Shown here one piece after another: positions 21,926-31,815 of a stretch of DNA of 64,000 nucleotides (position 1 is the stretch's first letter; each line of letters opens with the position of its first letter). A program made the position numbers and the translations under genes. The stretch comes from Gemmatimonas phototrophica. GTDB lineage: Bacteria > Gemmatimonadota > Gemmatimonadetes > Gemmatimonadales > Gemmatimonadaceae. Below the pieces are notes generated by a model. It was not told the DNA's origin. It did not search any database and saw only the letters and a program-made list of their open reading frames with translations. The stretch spans positions 124,001 through 188,000 of the forward strand of contig CAMBNV010000003.1 of NCBI GenBank assembly GCA_945869195.1, in the 5' to 3' direction.

Positions 21926-22423
21926 GTGTGGAGTGCGTCCGCGCAGGTTGGCCGGTCGGGGAATTCCCGTCGGCTGACCAGCGGGCTCTGTGCCGGGTTA
22001 CTTCTGCTGCAGTTGGGTTGCCATACGTTTCTTCCGTTGCAAGAGCTAGCACCCGTCTCACCGTCGCGCGTCGCCGTCGTACTCAATGATCGCGGACGCG
22101 CGCTGGTGGGAGATCGCCTGGGCGAGACGATTGACCGGGTAGAGGGTGTGATGATTGAGTCGAGTGAGTCCGCTGTGACGTTGCAGGTGTCACGGACCGT
22201 CAGTCTGCAGGGATGGACGGCGGTCTGGGCGGGCGAAGAGGTGGTGCTGCCGCGAGAAGGAATCCGCGGGTTTCAAGCTCGGCAGTTCTCGCGGGGTCGC
22301 TCGACAGTGTTGGCGATGGCCGCGGTCGTTGGTCTCGTAGTGATTTGGGGGGTTTCGCTGCTTGTAGGCGGAGGCGGTCGCCCCGGTGAAGGCTCGCCGT
22401 GCACCAATTGTCAACCACAATAG
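21926..22423 (+). CDS. Small putative lipoprotein (cassette 1), paralogue of 31816..32310
   Basis: LLLLQLGCHTF lipobox; shared RVEG(V/R)M.. and RQFS(R/K)GRS motifs with the cassette 2 counterpart. Start codon uncertain. Confidence 0.65.
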   Translation: MWSASAQVGRSGNSRRLTSGLCAGLLLLQLGCHTFLPLQELAPVSPSRVAVVLNDRGRALVGDRLGETIDRVEGVMIESSESAVTLQVSRTVSLQGWTAVWAGEEVVLPREGIRGFQARQFSRGRSTVLAMAAVVGLVVIWGVSLLVGGGGRPGEGSPCTNCQPQ

Positions 22424-22477
22424 CGGCGCGCTGCCGCTGTCCACTCTGGTGTTGCACCTTTCAAGGAGATTCTTCTG

Positions 22478-23419
22478 ATGCGCTTTGCCCGTTTCGGTAG
22501 CTTCGCCGCGCTGTTCATTGCGGCGGCAGGATGCCAGACTGACGATGGCGGCGGCGTTACCGCGGTCATTCCGCCGCTTGCTTTCGTCCGCTACGTCAAC
22601 GCGGTACCCGACTCGATCAGCCTGGATTCGCTCACCATCACGCAGAGGACGGCACCCTTGGTCGGTGCGGACACTGTCTTCCGCACGACGACGTTTACGA
22701 CGATCGTCCGGTGGGTGGACCAGCTCGAGTTCACCCCGTTCACGTTCGCGAACGTCGCATTCAAGGGCGTGGGTCAGGGTCTCTATCAGGGGTTGGAGGC
22801 CGGATCGCGGCACTTCCGAATTTTCACCTACGACACCAAGCTCGCGGTGTTGACGGGCCCGTTCGGTACGACCACAACGCAGCTCGCGGACACGACGGTC
22901 AACTTCGTGGCTGGGCAGTACTACACCATCGTCTACATCCGGCCGACCAGCGGCACCGGTCAGCATGTGCGTGTCTATACCGACTCGCTGCCGGCGGCGA
23001 ACGCGGCCGCGGTCCAGTACCGGACCATGAACCTCGCCCCGTCACTGGGTGCGGTTGACGTGTATGCCACCGCGTTGGCGAATACCGCGATCTCTGGTAC
23101 CCCTGATGCGGTGGGTGTCGCTGAGTTGGGCCGCAGCCCGTATCGCACTCGTGCCGCCGTCGCATTTGCCGCGCAGGTGACCGCGACTGCTCAGCTGACC
23201 TCTCTTGCGGGCACTGCCGCTCCGACGGGAGTAGCTGGCACCACGGGGACTAGCGGTGCGGATGCGATCGCCGGTGCAACGATTGGAGGTTCGGTCCTGA
23301 CCGCGATGGCCTTTCGCGCGAGCCCGGCCGTGATCTTCCATGGCCGGACGATCCGTGCCGCGATCGTGCCTTCTGTGGTCTGGGTGGCCGACCGCCAGCC
23401 TTTGCGCATCAATCCGTAA
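22478..23419 (+). CDS. DUF4397-like lipoprotein (cassette 1)
   Basis: Lipobox AAGCQT; FVRYVNAVPDS, AGSRHFRIF, VNFVAGQYYTIVYI as in DUF4397-type repeats. Confidence 0.75.
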   Translation: MRFARFGSFAALFIAAAGCQTDDGGGVTAVIPPLAFVRYVNAVPDSISLDSLTITQRTAPLVGADTVFRTTTFTTIVRWVDQLEFTPFTFANVAFKGVGQGLYQGLEAGSRHFRIFTYDTKLAVLTGPFGTTTTQLADTTVNFVAGQYYTIVYIRPTSGTGQHVRVYTDSLPAANAAAVQYRTMNLAPSLGAVDVYATALANTAISGTPDAVGVAELGRSPYRTRAAVAFAAQVTATAQLTSLAGTAAPTGVAGTTGTSGADAIAGATIGGSVLTAMAFRASPAVIFHGRTIRAAIVPSVVWVADRQPLRINP

Positions 23420-23438
23420 CAGCACGCTCGTGTAGTGT

Positions 23439-23473
23439 GCGGCCACCGACTCCAACGTGGAGTCGGTGGCCGC
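23439..23473 (+). terminator. Long perfect hairpin closing cassette 1
   Basis: gcggccaccgactcca-acg-tggagtcggtggccgc, 16-bp perfect stem, 19 bp after the DUF4397 stop. Confidence 0.85.
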
Positions 23474-23506
23474 TTGCATTCAGGCGTCTTCCCGACTCGG
23501 ACTCCC

Positions 23507-24289
23507 ATGCGTCAGACTCGATTCGCAGTAGGCGTCACCGGGGTTGCACTCACCGTCCTGGCCGCGCTCGCCTCTGTCGCCGGCTCGCCTGTCGGCTCCA
23601 CTCTCGGCGCGCAGGTGGTACGCGGCTCTGTTCGGGACTTTGCGACGTCGCTGGCGGTAGAAGGCGTCACGGTGACGGCGATCGATACGGCCGGCACGGT
23701 ATTGGCCGTTGCCATCACTGGTATCGGTGGTCGGTATGCTCTGCGCGTACGCGTGGGGGGGCCATACGAGCTCCGGGTCAGGCGACTCGGCTTCGCGCTG
23801 CAGTCGATTCCGGTCACTGGACACGTTGACTCAGACACCTTGGAATTTGAGTTTCTGCTGCGCGAAGTGGCCGCCACCGCCGCCGCGGTGACCATCACGG
23901 CACCGGCATCGCTCAATGAGCAACGGTTGGCCGACGCGATGCGTCGCGGCTGGCGCATCTACCCGCCGGCACTCGTCGCGCAGCACCGGGAACGGGCACA
24001 GGACCTTGGGCAGCTGCTGCACGCCATCAGCGCGGTTGGCCTGGTGATTCCGCGCGGTCGCACCGATTGCATCCTGTCGATGCGGAGCAACCGCTGCCTG
24101 ACGATCGTGCTGGACGGCCAGGTGTTGGGCCTCGCCGCGATGGTCATCCCGAGCGACATCGATTTTGTAGCGATTCTCTCGGCCGCTGACTCGCAGATGG
24201 CCTACGGCAATCGCGCACCGTACGGTGCGATCGCGGTCTACACACGCTCCCGGCTCGACGGACCGCCACCCCGCCGCCCTCCTGGCTAG
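23507..24289 (+). CDS. Carboxypeptidase-regulatory-like domain + TonB plug-like domain, no barrel
   Basis: Signal peptide, VVRGSVRDFATSLAVEGVTVTAIDTAGTVLAVAITGIGGRYALRV...RRLGF, then a plug-like region ending AYGNRAPYGAIAVYTRSR. Confidence 0.7.
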   Translation: MRQTRFAVGVTGVALTVLAALASVAGSPVGSTLGAQVVRGSVRDFATSLAVEGVTVTAIDTAGTVLAVAITGIGGRYALRVRVGGPYELRVRRLGFALQSIPVTGHVDSDTLEFEFLLREVAATAAAVTITAPASLNEQRLADAMRRGWRIYPPALVAQHRERAQDLGQLLHAISAVGLVIPRGRTDCILSMRSNRCLTIVLDGQVLGLAAMVIPSDIDFVAILSAADSQMAYGNRAPYGAIAVYTRSRLDGPPPRRPPG

Positions 24290-24339
24290 CGCACCTCCGG
24301 AACGCAACTTCCGCGCTCGCGCTCACGTATTATTCCCTC

Positions 24340-25122
24340 GTGAACTTCTTTGCGGCCGCGCTCTTTGCACTCGCCCTAACGACCCAAGCCCCCCAATACC
24401 CGGCGCCCACGGGCTTCGTCAACGATTTCGCTGTCGTAATCCCTGCGGCCGAGCAGGCGCGGATGGCGCGCCTCATTGAGGCCGTGCGCGCCGGCTCGCG
24501 GGGGGAGATCGTGGTCGTCACACTGCGCGACCTCGCGGGCCGCGATGTCGGCGATGTGGCGCTCGCGCTTGGCCGCGAATGGGGCGTCGGTGGGCGCGCC
24601 GCGATCGGCGAACAGGCGCGCAACACCGGTGTGGTGGTGCTGCTCGTGCCGCGGGAGACGAGCAGCGACGGACGCGGCTACATCGCGATTCAGGTGGGGC
24701 AGGGGGCCGAGGGCTTCCTCACGGACGGCACGACGGGTGACATCAGGCGCGAGGCGACGCCGCTACTGCAGCAGGGGGCGTACGGGCCGGCCCTCACGCT
24801 GATCACGGCGCGACTCGCGGAGCGGTACGCGGCAGAGTTCCAGTTCGAGATCGACGCGGAGGCCCTCCCCAGGCAATCAGTGCGCCAGTCCTCTCAGCGC
24901 AACAGGATGCCCGGGCTGATCATCGTCGTGATCTTCGTGTTGATCAACCTGATGAGCCCGAAGGGGAGACGGGGAGGGGCCGGGATGCTCCTCCCGCTCC
25001 TTCTTGGGCGTGGTGGATTGGGCGGTGGCTTCGGCGGTGGCGGTGGGTTCGGTGGTGGCGGCTTCGGCGGGTTCGGAGGGGGTGGCGGTTTCTCAGGCGG
25101 CGGCTCAAGCGGGAGCTTTTAG
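24340..25122 (+). CDS. TPM-domain (YgcG-like) protein with Gly-rich tail
   Basis: GFVNDFAVVIPAAEQARMARLIEAVRAGSRGEIVVVTL... followed by a TM segment and GGGFGGGGFGGFGGGGGFSGGGSSGSF. Confidence 0.88.
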   Translation: MNFFAAALFALALTTQAPQYPAPTGFVNDFAVVIPAAEQARMARLIEAVRAGSRGEIVVVTLRDLAGRDVGDVALALGREWGVGGRAAIGEQARNTGVVVLLVPRETSSDGRGYIAIQVGQGAEGFLTDGTTGDIRREATPLLQQGAYGPALTLITARLAERYAAEFQFEIDAEALPRQSVRQSSQRNRMPGLIIVVIFVLINLMSPKGRRGGAGMLLPLLLGRGGLGGGFGGGGGFGGGGFGGFGGGGGFSGGGSSGSF

Positions 25123-25124
25123 AC

Positions 25125-25844
25125 ATGGCGAAAATGACTCTCGAAGGACTCACCGACCGACTCGTCGCCGCGCATGGCGACCAACTCGTCGCGGTGGTGC
25201 TCTACGGATCAGCGGCGCGCAGCGAGCGCGTGGAGAAGCGGTCGGACTACAACGTGCTGCTGATCGTGCGGTCGCTGACGGCCGCCGGGCTGCGCGCGAC
25301 CGCGTCCACGACGCGCGCCTGGAGTGCGGCGGGCAATCGGCCGCCGCTCATGCTCACCGAAGCCGAATGGCGGTCGAGTCGCGACGTGTTCGCGATCGAG
25401 GTCGCCGACATCCTCGATCGGCATCGCGTGCTTGCTGGGGCGATGCCGGCAGAACCCTCCCGGGTGGAACCGCAACACCTTCGGCATCAGTTGGAGTTCG
25501 AAGCGATGGGGAAGCTCCTCGCGCTCCGTCAGGGGATCCTCGCCGCTGACGGTGATGCAAAAAAAGAGTTGGCGCTCCTCGTCGCCTCTAGGAGTGCGGT
25601 GCTCGTGCTCCTGCGCACGCTCCTGCGCGTGCATGAAGAGGCGCCGGGTGATGACTCCGAGGAGGTGGTGCGTCGCGCGGCGGCGCTCGCGGGGTTTGAC
25701 CCCGCACCGTTCCTCGACGTCCTCGCCCACGCCAAGGGGAGCGCCTCGATTCCCGTTGCGCGGGCGGATGCGGTGCTCACCGAGTGCCATGCGGGGCTGC
25801 AACTCCTCGTCGCGCATGTCGATCGTCTCGTGCACGGTTCCTGA
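25125..25844 (+). CDS. Putative nucleotidyltransferase-fold protein
   Basis: VAVVLYGSAARSERVEKRSDYNVLLIV matches the GS-x-AR...SD minimal NTase pattern (SDYN rather than SDxD). Confidence 0.6.
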   Translation: MAKMTLEGLTDRLVAAHGDQLVAVVLYGSAARSERVEKRSDYNVLLIVRSLTAAGLRATASTTRAWSAAGNRPPLMLTEAEWRSSRDVFAIEVADILDRHRVLAGAMPAEPSRVEPQHLRHQLEFEAMGKLLALRQGILAADGDAKKELALLVASRSAVLVLLRTLLRVHEEAPGDDSEEVVRRAAALAGFDPAPFLDVLAHAKGSASIPVARADAVLTECHAGLQLLVAHVDRLVHGS

Positions 25845-25930
25845 CCGGCGGCTCTGTTTCAATCGCACCAGAACAGCGATCTCCTCAATACGACGTAGTG
25901 CCCCTCAGTCCCTCATCCGGAGAAGAATCG

Positions 25931-26485
25931 ATGAAGTCGAAGTGGTTACTGCTGGCCCTGCCGCTCACGCTCACCGCCTGCGGCTACAACACAATCCAGA
26001 CCATGGACGAGGGCGCCGCGGCGGCGAAGCAGCAGATCGAGGTGCAGCTGCAGCGCCGCGCAGACCTAGTCCCCAACCTCGTCGAGACGGTGAAAGCGTT
26101 TGCCGCGCAGGAGTCGACGATCTTCATCTCCGTGGCCGAGGCGCGCGCTGGGCTCGTGGGCGCCGTCAAGGGAGGCAATGTCGGTCAGATGGCCACCGCG
26201 AATGACGCCATGACCGGTGCACTCGGCCGCCTCCTGGCGATCTCGGAGAACTACCCCACGCTCAAGAGTGACCAGTCGTTCTTACGGCTACAGGACGAAC
26301 TGGCAGGGACGGAAAATCGCATTGCGGTGTCGCGCACGGACTACAACAGCGCGGTGCGGGACTACAATGCGTACATCCGCAAGTTTCCTGCGGTCTTCAC
26401 CGCCAAGGTGACGGGCGCGCAGTCGAGGGAGTACTTCGAGGTCACCAGTGCGGCCGCCAACGAAGTGCCCACGGTGAAGTTCTGA
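25931..26485 (+). CDS. lemA: LemA family protein
   Basis: CGYNTIQTMDEGAAAAKQQIEVQLQRRADLVPNLVETVKAFAAQE... typical LemA. Confidence 0.95.
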   Translation: MKSKWLLLALPLTLTACGYNTIQTMDEGAAAAKQQIEVQLQRRADLVPNLVETVKAFAAQESTIFISVAEARAGLVGAVKGGNVGQMATANDAMTGALGRLLAISENYPTLKSDQSFLRLQDELAGTENRIAVSRTDYNSAVRDYNAYIRKFPAVFTAKVTGAQSREYFEVTSAAANEVPTVKF

Positions 26486-26548
26486 GGGGTGGGTCGTCAG
26501 TAGGCTGAACGGGGTACGGCGCCCCCTCGACGGCGCGGAGCATCGACC

Positions 26549-26561
26549 GGGGGGGGGGGGG
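26549..26561 (+). repeat. 13-nt poly-G homopolymer tract upstream of SusC2
   Basis: catcgacc followed by 13 consecutive G. Confidence 0.9.
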
Positions 26562-26714
26562 TTGCTTGTTCGGCAAGCCGAGGCTAATCTCGGCGTAGTC
26601 AAGAAGTGGTATTTAAGTAGTATTTTTTTGGTACCAATCGTAGTGACGTAGTGAAGGTCCTCGCGATGGTTCGCTATGTAGTGCCCCCACCCGTTCCTTT
26701 CCAAGGGAGTCGGA

Positions 26715-29700
26715 ATGACGGCCAGTAAGCTGCTGCAGTACCCCATTCGCCTAGTCGCTCGAGCCTCCGCAGCTCTCCTCTTCGCTGCGACGATCGGGCA
26801 GGCGCAGGGCGCCGTGATCACCGGCAAGGTGGCCAGTGAGTCGGGACAGCCGCTCGGGTTGGCCAACGTATACATCAACGAACTCGCCGTCTCCGTGGCG
26901 ACGAACGACGCGGGCGTGTACACGATCACGCTACCGGCGGCACGTTCCACGGGCCAGACGGTGAATCTCCGCGCCCGCGCCATCGGCTACACGCCGGGCC
27001 TCGTCACGGTGCAACTCACCGTCGGCAGCCAGACGAAGGATTTTGCGCTCAAGCGCGACATCAATCGCCTGAGCGAAGTCACCGTCACCGGTTCGATCGA
27101 GGGCACGGAGCGCGCAAAGGTTCCGTTCGCGATCGGGCGCATCACGGCGGAAGAACTGGTGGTCCCGACGCTCGACCCGATGCGTTCATTGGCCGGGAAG
27201 GTCCCCGGCCTGCGCATTGCGCAGACGAGCGGGCAGCCGGGCTCGAACCCGGAGATTCTGCTCCGCGGCCCGACCTCGATCAACGGCACCGGCCGTACGG
27301 CAGGTCCGCTGATCATCGTGGACGGCACGATCATGCGCGTAGGCAACCTCAACGAAATCGGCGGGCTCGACATCGAGTCAGTCGAGGTCGTGAAGGGTGC
27401 CGCAGGCGCTTCCCTCTACGGGACCACGGCCGCCAACGGCGTGATTATCGTGAAGACGAAGCGCGGCAACTCTCAGGAGGGAGTGACCTGGAATCTCCGG
27501 ACTGAGTTCGGCACCAGCGACCTCTCGAGCGTCGACTACAATCCGCCGATCAACCACACGTTGCAGCTCGATGAGACCGGCAAGCGTTTCTGCGTGCTTG
27601 GCGCCGGATCGGTCTCGACCTGCTCGCGGACGACCGACTGGATGACGGAGATCCGCCGCATCAACAATGTGAACGCCGACACCGTCCGCACGCCGCAGAC
27701 GATCCAGTGGAGTGCCGTTGGTACCGCCGGCGGCGAGCTCTTGAACGTGTATCAGTCGAACATCTGGCCGACGCAGTACTACAACGGCTTCGCGCAGGTG
27801 GCGACTCCCAACCCGATCATGGTCAACTCGATTGACGCGAGTGGTCGTGCGGGCAACGTCCGCTTTTTCGTCAGCGGTTCGTACTCGGACGATCAGGGCG
27901 CCATCATGGGACTGAACGGCCAGCAGCAGCGTCGCGCCCGAGTGAACCTCGACTACGATATCCGGTCCGACTGGCGGCTTTCGGTGAGCACGATGTACGA
28001 CCAGGGCACTACGGATAACCGGAGCGGCGGTTCGTCCAACGGTGGCATCTTCGGGCAGCTGCTCCGCGGTGCGCCCGCTGGGACCGACTACCTCGCCGTC
28101 GATACGCTGGGCCGTCCGATCGTGCGTGGAGGAGGGGCCCCGCTGCGCGGCAGCGGAAACGGCGCCGGCACCCTGATCTATGACAACGCCGCGCTCGTGA
28201 ACATGACCAACTCCAACCGCTTCATGGGTGGGCTCTCCAGCACCTACACCCCGACGGACTGGGCGACGGTCGAGGCCGCAATCTCGTTCGACAACCGGAA
28301 CCGCATTACCGACTCGTATTATCGGAAGGGGTACCGGACCTTCACGCTGGAAACCGCCTCGAACTTCGGCAACCAGCAGGCGAGCAACCAGTTTGCGGAG
28401 GCGATGAATGCCAGCATCTCGGCCACCTTCCGCCGCGAACTGACCAAGGACATCTCCGCCAAGGCGAGTGTTCGCGCCCTGTACGATCGGTCGGATGTGG
28501 CGTCGAACGCGAGCAGCGGGCAGCAGTATATCGTAGGCGACGTCTACACCCTCAGCAACACCGCGACGAACTTCGCCACATCGTCCAGCAGCTCGACGAT
28601 TCGCAATATGGGAATGCTGGCTGGCGCGAATGTGGACTACAAGGGCAAGTATATCCTCGACGGGACCTATCGGTACGACGGGAGCTCGCTCTTCGGCGCA
28701 GGCAATCGTTGGGCGCCGTTCGGTCGCATCTCAGCCGTCTGGCTCACCTCAGAGGAGGACTTCTGGAAGGTGGTGCCGTTCGTCAATGAGTTCCGCGTTC
28801 GCGCGTCGCGCGGTACCGCCGGCAACACGCCGAGCTTTACCTCGCAGTACGAGACCTATTCGTGCAGTGCGAGCGGTTGTTCACTCGGTCAGGCCGGTAA
28901 CGCCCAGCTCAAGCCGGAGACGACCACCGAGTACGAGTTCGGTGTCGACTTTACGCTCTTCGATCGCATTGGCCTCGAATTCACCCGAGCCAACTCGAAA
29001 ACGAAGGACCAGATTCTCAACGTGCCGACTCCGTCTTCGCTGGGCTTCACCACGCAGTGGGCGAATGCGGGCACGCTCGCGAACAAGACGCTCGAGATCG
29101 GGATGAACCTGCCGATCATCAGCACCCGGGACCTGCAGTGGGACGTGCACGCCTCGTTCGACAAAACCAAGTCGCGTATCTCTGAACTGAACATGCCAGA
29201 GTACTTCTCGAGTGCCGGGCTTGGCAGCGGCAACGGCAGCTTCTTCCTGATCACGGCGCGCGGGGATATGAACAACGGGTTTCCCGTGAACCAGCTGGGC
29301 AACATCTGGGGCCGCAAGTTCTACACGAGCTGCGGCGCATTGCCCGCCTCGGTGCAGGCGTCATGCGGACCCAATCTCGACTATCAGGTCGACGACAAGG
29401 GCTTCGTTGTCTGGACGGGAGCAGGCAATAGCTGGAAGGACGGCATCACCAAGAACCTCTGGCAGACCAAGCTTCCGCAGGCGAACTCCCCCTGGAACTA
29501 CCCCCTGCAGTTCGGCCATCCGATCGTCGATCGCCCGCTCCGGGGTGAAACCGGCAGTGGTATCGGCAGGTTGCAGGTTCTCGGCAATACTCTCCCGGAC
29601 TTCCGTCTAGGGTTGAATAGCACGGTCACGTATAAGAAACTCTCCCTGTATGTGCTCTTCGACGGCACGTTCGGCCACGACATCAATAACCAGGCCGAGG

Positions 29701-30116
29701 GGTGGGGCATCTTCGACTTCGGCGCGAGCTCGATGGACCATGGCAGGCAGACGGAACAGACGGTCGAGACCGCAAAGCCGGTGGGTTATAGCTGGCGCGC
29801 GGGTGGCACAGAGGGCGCCGGTAGCGGCGGTCTGTACGACATCCTTGGTCCGAACAACTACAACGTCGAAGACGGCTCGTACGTGAAGCTGCGCGAGCTA
29901 AGCCTCAGCTACAAGATCGGACAGCTCGCCGGCACGGGCGATTGGTCGGTGTCGCTCCTGGGCCGCAACCTGATCACCTTCACGAAGTACACCGGGATGG
30001 ATCCCGAGATCGGCGTCTCGGGCGGTCCTTCCGGGTCGGGGTTCGTCAACCAGATCGATGCATTTGGCTTCCCCCCACTCCGGACGTTTTCGCTCTCCAT
30101 CTCCACTCGCTTCTAG
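26715..30116 (+). CDS. SusC/RagA-family TonB-linked outer membrane protein (cassette 2)
   Basis: ILLRGPTSINGTGRTAGPLIIVDGT...DIESVEVVKGAAGASLYGTTAANGVIIVKTKRG; colinear with SusC1. Confidence 0.95.
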   Translation: MTASKLLQYPIRLVARASAALLFAATIGQAQGAVITGKVASESGQPLGLANVYINELAVSVATNDAGVYTITLPAARSTGQTVNLRARAIGYTPGLVTVQLTVGSQTKDFALKRDINRLSEVTVTGSIEGTERAKVPFAIGRITAEELVVPTLDPMRSLAGKVPGLRIAQTSGQPGSNPEILLRGPTSINGTGRTAGPLIIVDGTIMRVGNLNEIGGLDIESVEVVKGAAGASLYGTTAANGVIIVKTKRGNSQEGVTWNLRTEFGTSDLSSVDYNPPINHTLQLDETGKRFCVLGAGSVSTCSRTTDWMTEIRRINNVNADTVRTPQTIQWSAVGTAGGELLNVYQSNIWPTQYYNGFAQVATPNPIMVNSIDASGRAGNVRFFVSGSYSDDQGAIMGLNGQQQRRARVNLDYDIRSDWRLSVSTMYDQGTTDNRSGGSSNGGIFGQLLRGAPAGTDYLAVDTLGRPIVRGGGAPLRGSGNGAGTLIYDNAALVNMTNSNRFMGGLSSTYTPTDWATVEAAISFDNRNRITDSYYRKGYRTFTLETASNFGNQQASNQFAEAMNASISATFRRELTKDISAKASVRALYDRSDVASNASSGQQYIVGDVYTLSNTATNFATSSSSSTIRNMGMLAGANVDYKGKYILDGTYRYDGSSLFGAGNRWAPFGRISAVWLTSEEDFWKVVPFVNEFRVRASRGTAGNTPSFTSQYETYSCSASGCSLGQAGNAQLKPETTTEYEFGVDFTLFDRIGLEFTRANSKTKDQILNVPTPSSLGFTTQWANAGTLANKTLEIGMNLPIISTRDLQWDVHASFDKTKSRISELNMPEYFSSAGLGSGNGSFFLITARGDMNNGFPVNQLGNIWGRKFYTSCGALPASVQASCGPNLDYQVDDKGFVVWTGAGNSWKDGITKNLWQTKLPQANSPWNYPLQFGHPIVDRPLRGETGSGIGRLQVLGNTLPDFRLGLNSTVTYKKLSLYVLFDGTFGHDINNQAEGWGIFDFGASSMDHGRQTEQTVETAKPVGYSWRAGGTEGAGSGGLYDILGPNNYNVEDGSYVKLRELSLSYKIGQLAGTGDWSVSLLGRNLITFTKYTGMDPEIGVSGGPSGSGFVNQIDAFGFPPLRTFSLSISTRF

Positions 30117-30128
30117 GAGCTGCTCGAC

Positions 30129-31814
30129 ATGATTCGCAATATGATTCGTAGCGTCGTGCTCGGGGTGGCGCTGGTCGCCCTGAGTGCCTGCGAGGACCAC
30201 CTCACGGTCCAGAACCCGAATGCGGGGGAGACCGCCCGCGTCTTGGGCACGCCACTGGACGCTGAGACCCTACTGGGCAGCTACTACAAGCGCTGGCACA
30301 CCGGGGTGTACGGCAGCATCACCGACCTTGAGGGGATGGCGGACATCTATGGAATGATGTCCTTCTCGAGTCTGGCGAATAACTGCATGAACTCGCACTA
30401 CCCATTTGTGGGATCGACCGCGTTCAACGGGCCGGGCAATACCTGCCAGAGCGAGCAGTATCGTCTGTACTCGATTTTGGGCGAAGTCAATCGCGTAGCG
30501 TCGAGCTTCCTTGGGAAGATGGACGGAGGCCTCACGCTGGGCACTCCCGCCCGGGACAATCGCAATCGCGCCTTTGCCGAGCTGCTCCGCGGCCTCTCGC
30601 TCGGCTACGTGGCACTGATGCACGATTCGGCCGGTATCGTGGCGGCTGCCACCGGACCAGAGGACGCCGGAATTCTGCACTCGTATACCGTCGTAATGGA
30701 CTCGGCGCAAGTGGCCTTGCAGCGTGCGATTGACGCCGCGAACGGCTCCACGGCTGGCGGTGGTGGATTCCCGATCCCTGCCACCTGGATCCCATCGCCG
30801 ACGTCACTTACACAGGCGGAGTTCATCAAGCTCGTCTCGAGCTATCGTGCTCGCCTCCGCGCCAATGTCGCGCGCACGCCAGCAGAACGCGCGGCGGTTG
30901 ACTGGACGAAGGTCATTGCGGAGGCGACCGCGGGAATCACCGCCAATCACGAAATCACGACGAGCACGACCGTCGGACCGACCACTGCGTGGAGGAACCA
31001 GTACGAAACCTTCCGCTCCTGGCACCAGATGCCGCCGATGATCATCGGCATGGCCGACGTCTCGGGCAGCTACGCCTCATACATCGCCACCCCGGTGGCC
31101 GACCGTGGCACGGGCAACAACGCCTTCTTCATGGTCACGCCGGACCTGCGGTTTCCGCAGGGTGCGACGCGCGCCGCACAGCAGGCAGACTTCCCCATCA
31201 CCTCCTGCCAGGGGGTGTCGCAGACCTGTAAGCGCTACTTCGCGAACCGGATCGGGAACGACGAGTTCTCGGGTCCAGGCTGGGGTTGGTCGAACTACGA
31301 TATGGTGCGCTTCCACTCGTGGGCAACCAGCGGCGCTGGTACCTCGAGAAACGGACCGCTGCTGATGTTCGCCAAGGCGGAGCTTGACCTTCTGCGGGCG
31401 GAAGGGTTGTATCGGCAGGGCAGCTATGCCGCGGCCGGCGCGATCGTGAACGTGACACGCGTGCTGAATGGCTTGGCCGCGATCACCGTGTTCGACGCGA
31501 CGACTAGGGTCCCCGGGGTCGCGAACTGCGTCCCTAAGATTCCGGTGGCGCCGTTCAACGTGATTGCTTGCGGTACCCTCTGGGAAGCCATTAAGTACGA
31601 AAAGCGCATTGAGACGGCGATGACGAGCTACGCCCCCTGGTACCTCGATAGCCGTGGCTGGGGCGATCTATCGGTGAATACGCCGCTCTTCTGGGCAACA
31701 CCGTTCCAGGAGCTACAGGCTCGTAGTCGTCCGACCAGCGCTATTTACGGAGCAGGAATCGGGGTCGGCAATGCTCCGAACTCGTTCTCTGGTGTGAGCA
31801 CCTACGGCTGGTGA
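30129..31814 (+). CDS. SusD/RagB-like outer membrane lipoprotein (cassette 2)
   Basis: Lipobox LSACED; RIETAMTSYAPWYLDSRGWGDL matches SusD1; C-terminal GVSTYGW vs GPSTYGF. Confidence 0.88.
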   Translation: MIRNMIRSVVLGVALVALSACEDHLTVQNPNAGETARVLGTPLDAETLLGSYYKRWHTGVYGSITDLEGMADIYGMMSFSSLANNCMNSHYPFVGSTAFNGPGNTCQSEQYRLYSILGEVNRVASSFLGKMDGGLTLGTPARDNRNRAFAELLRGLSLGYVALMHDSAGIVAAATGPEDAGILHSYTVVMDSAQVALQRAIDAANGSTAGGGGFPIPATWIPSPTSLTQAEFIKLVSSYRARLRANVARTPAERAAVDWTKVIAEATAGITANHEITTSTTVGPTTAWRNQYETFRSWHQMPPMIIGMADVSGSYASYIATPVADRGTGNNAFFMVTPDLRFPQGATRAAQQADFPITSCQGVSQTCKRYFANRIGNDEFSGPGWGWSNYDMVRFHSWATSGAGTSRNGPLLMFAKAELDLLRAEGLYRQGSYAAAGAIVNVTRVLNGLAAITVFDATTRVPGVANCVPKIPVAPFNVIACGTLWEAIKYEKRIETAMTSYAPWYLDSRGWGDLSVNTPLFWATPFQELQARSRPTSAIYGAGIGVGNAPNSFSGVSTYGW

Positions 31815-31815
31815 G

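Noticed and set aside
20484-22061. 525-aa minus-strand ORF antisense to SusD1
   Set aside because: Antisense shadow; Arg/His-rich, no signal peptide or domain.
25017-25115. Gly-rich repetitive stretch at the end of the TPM gene
   Set aside because: Common low-complexity tail of TPM/YgcG-type proteins; not reported as a distinct repeat system.
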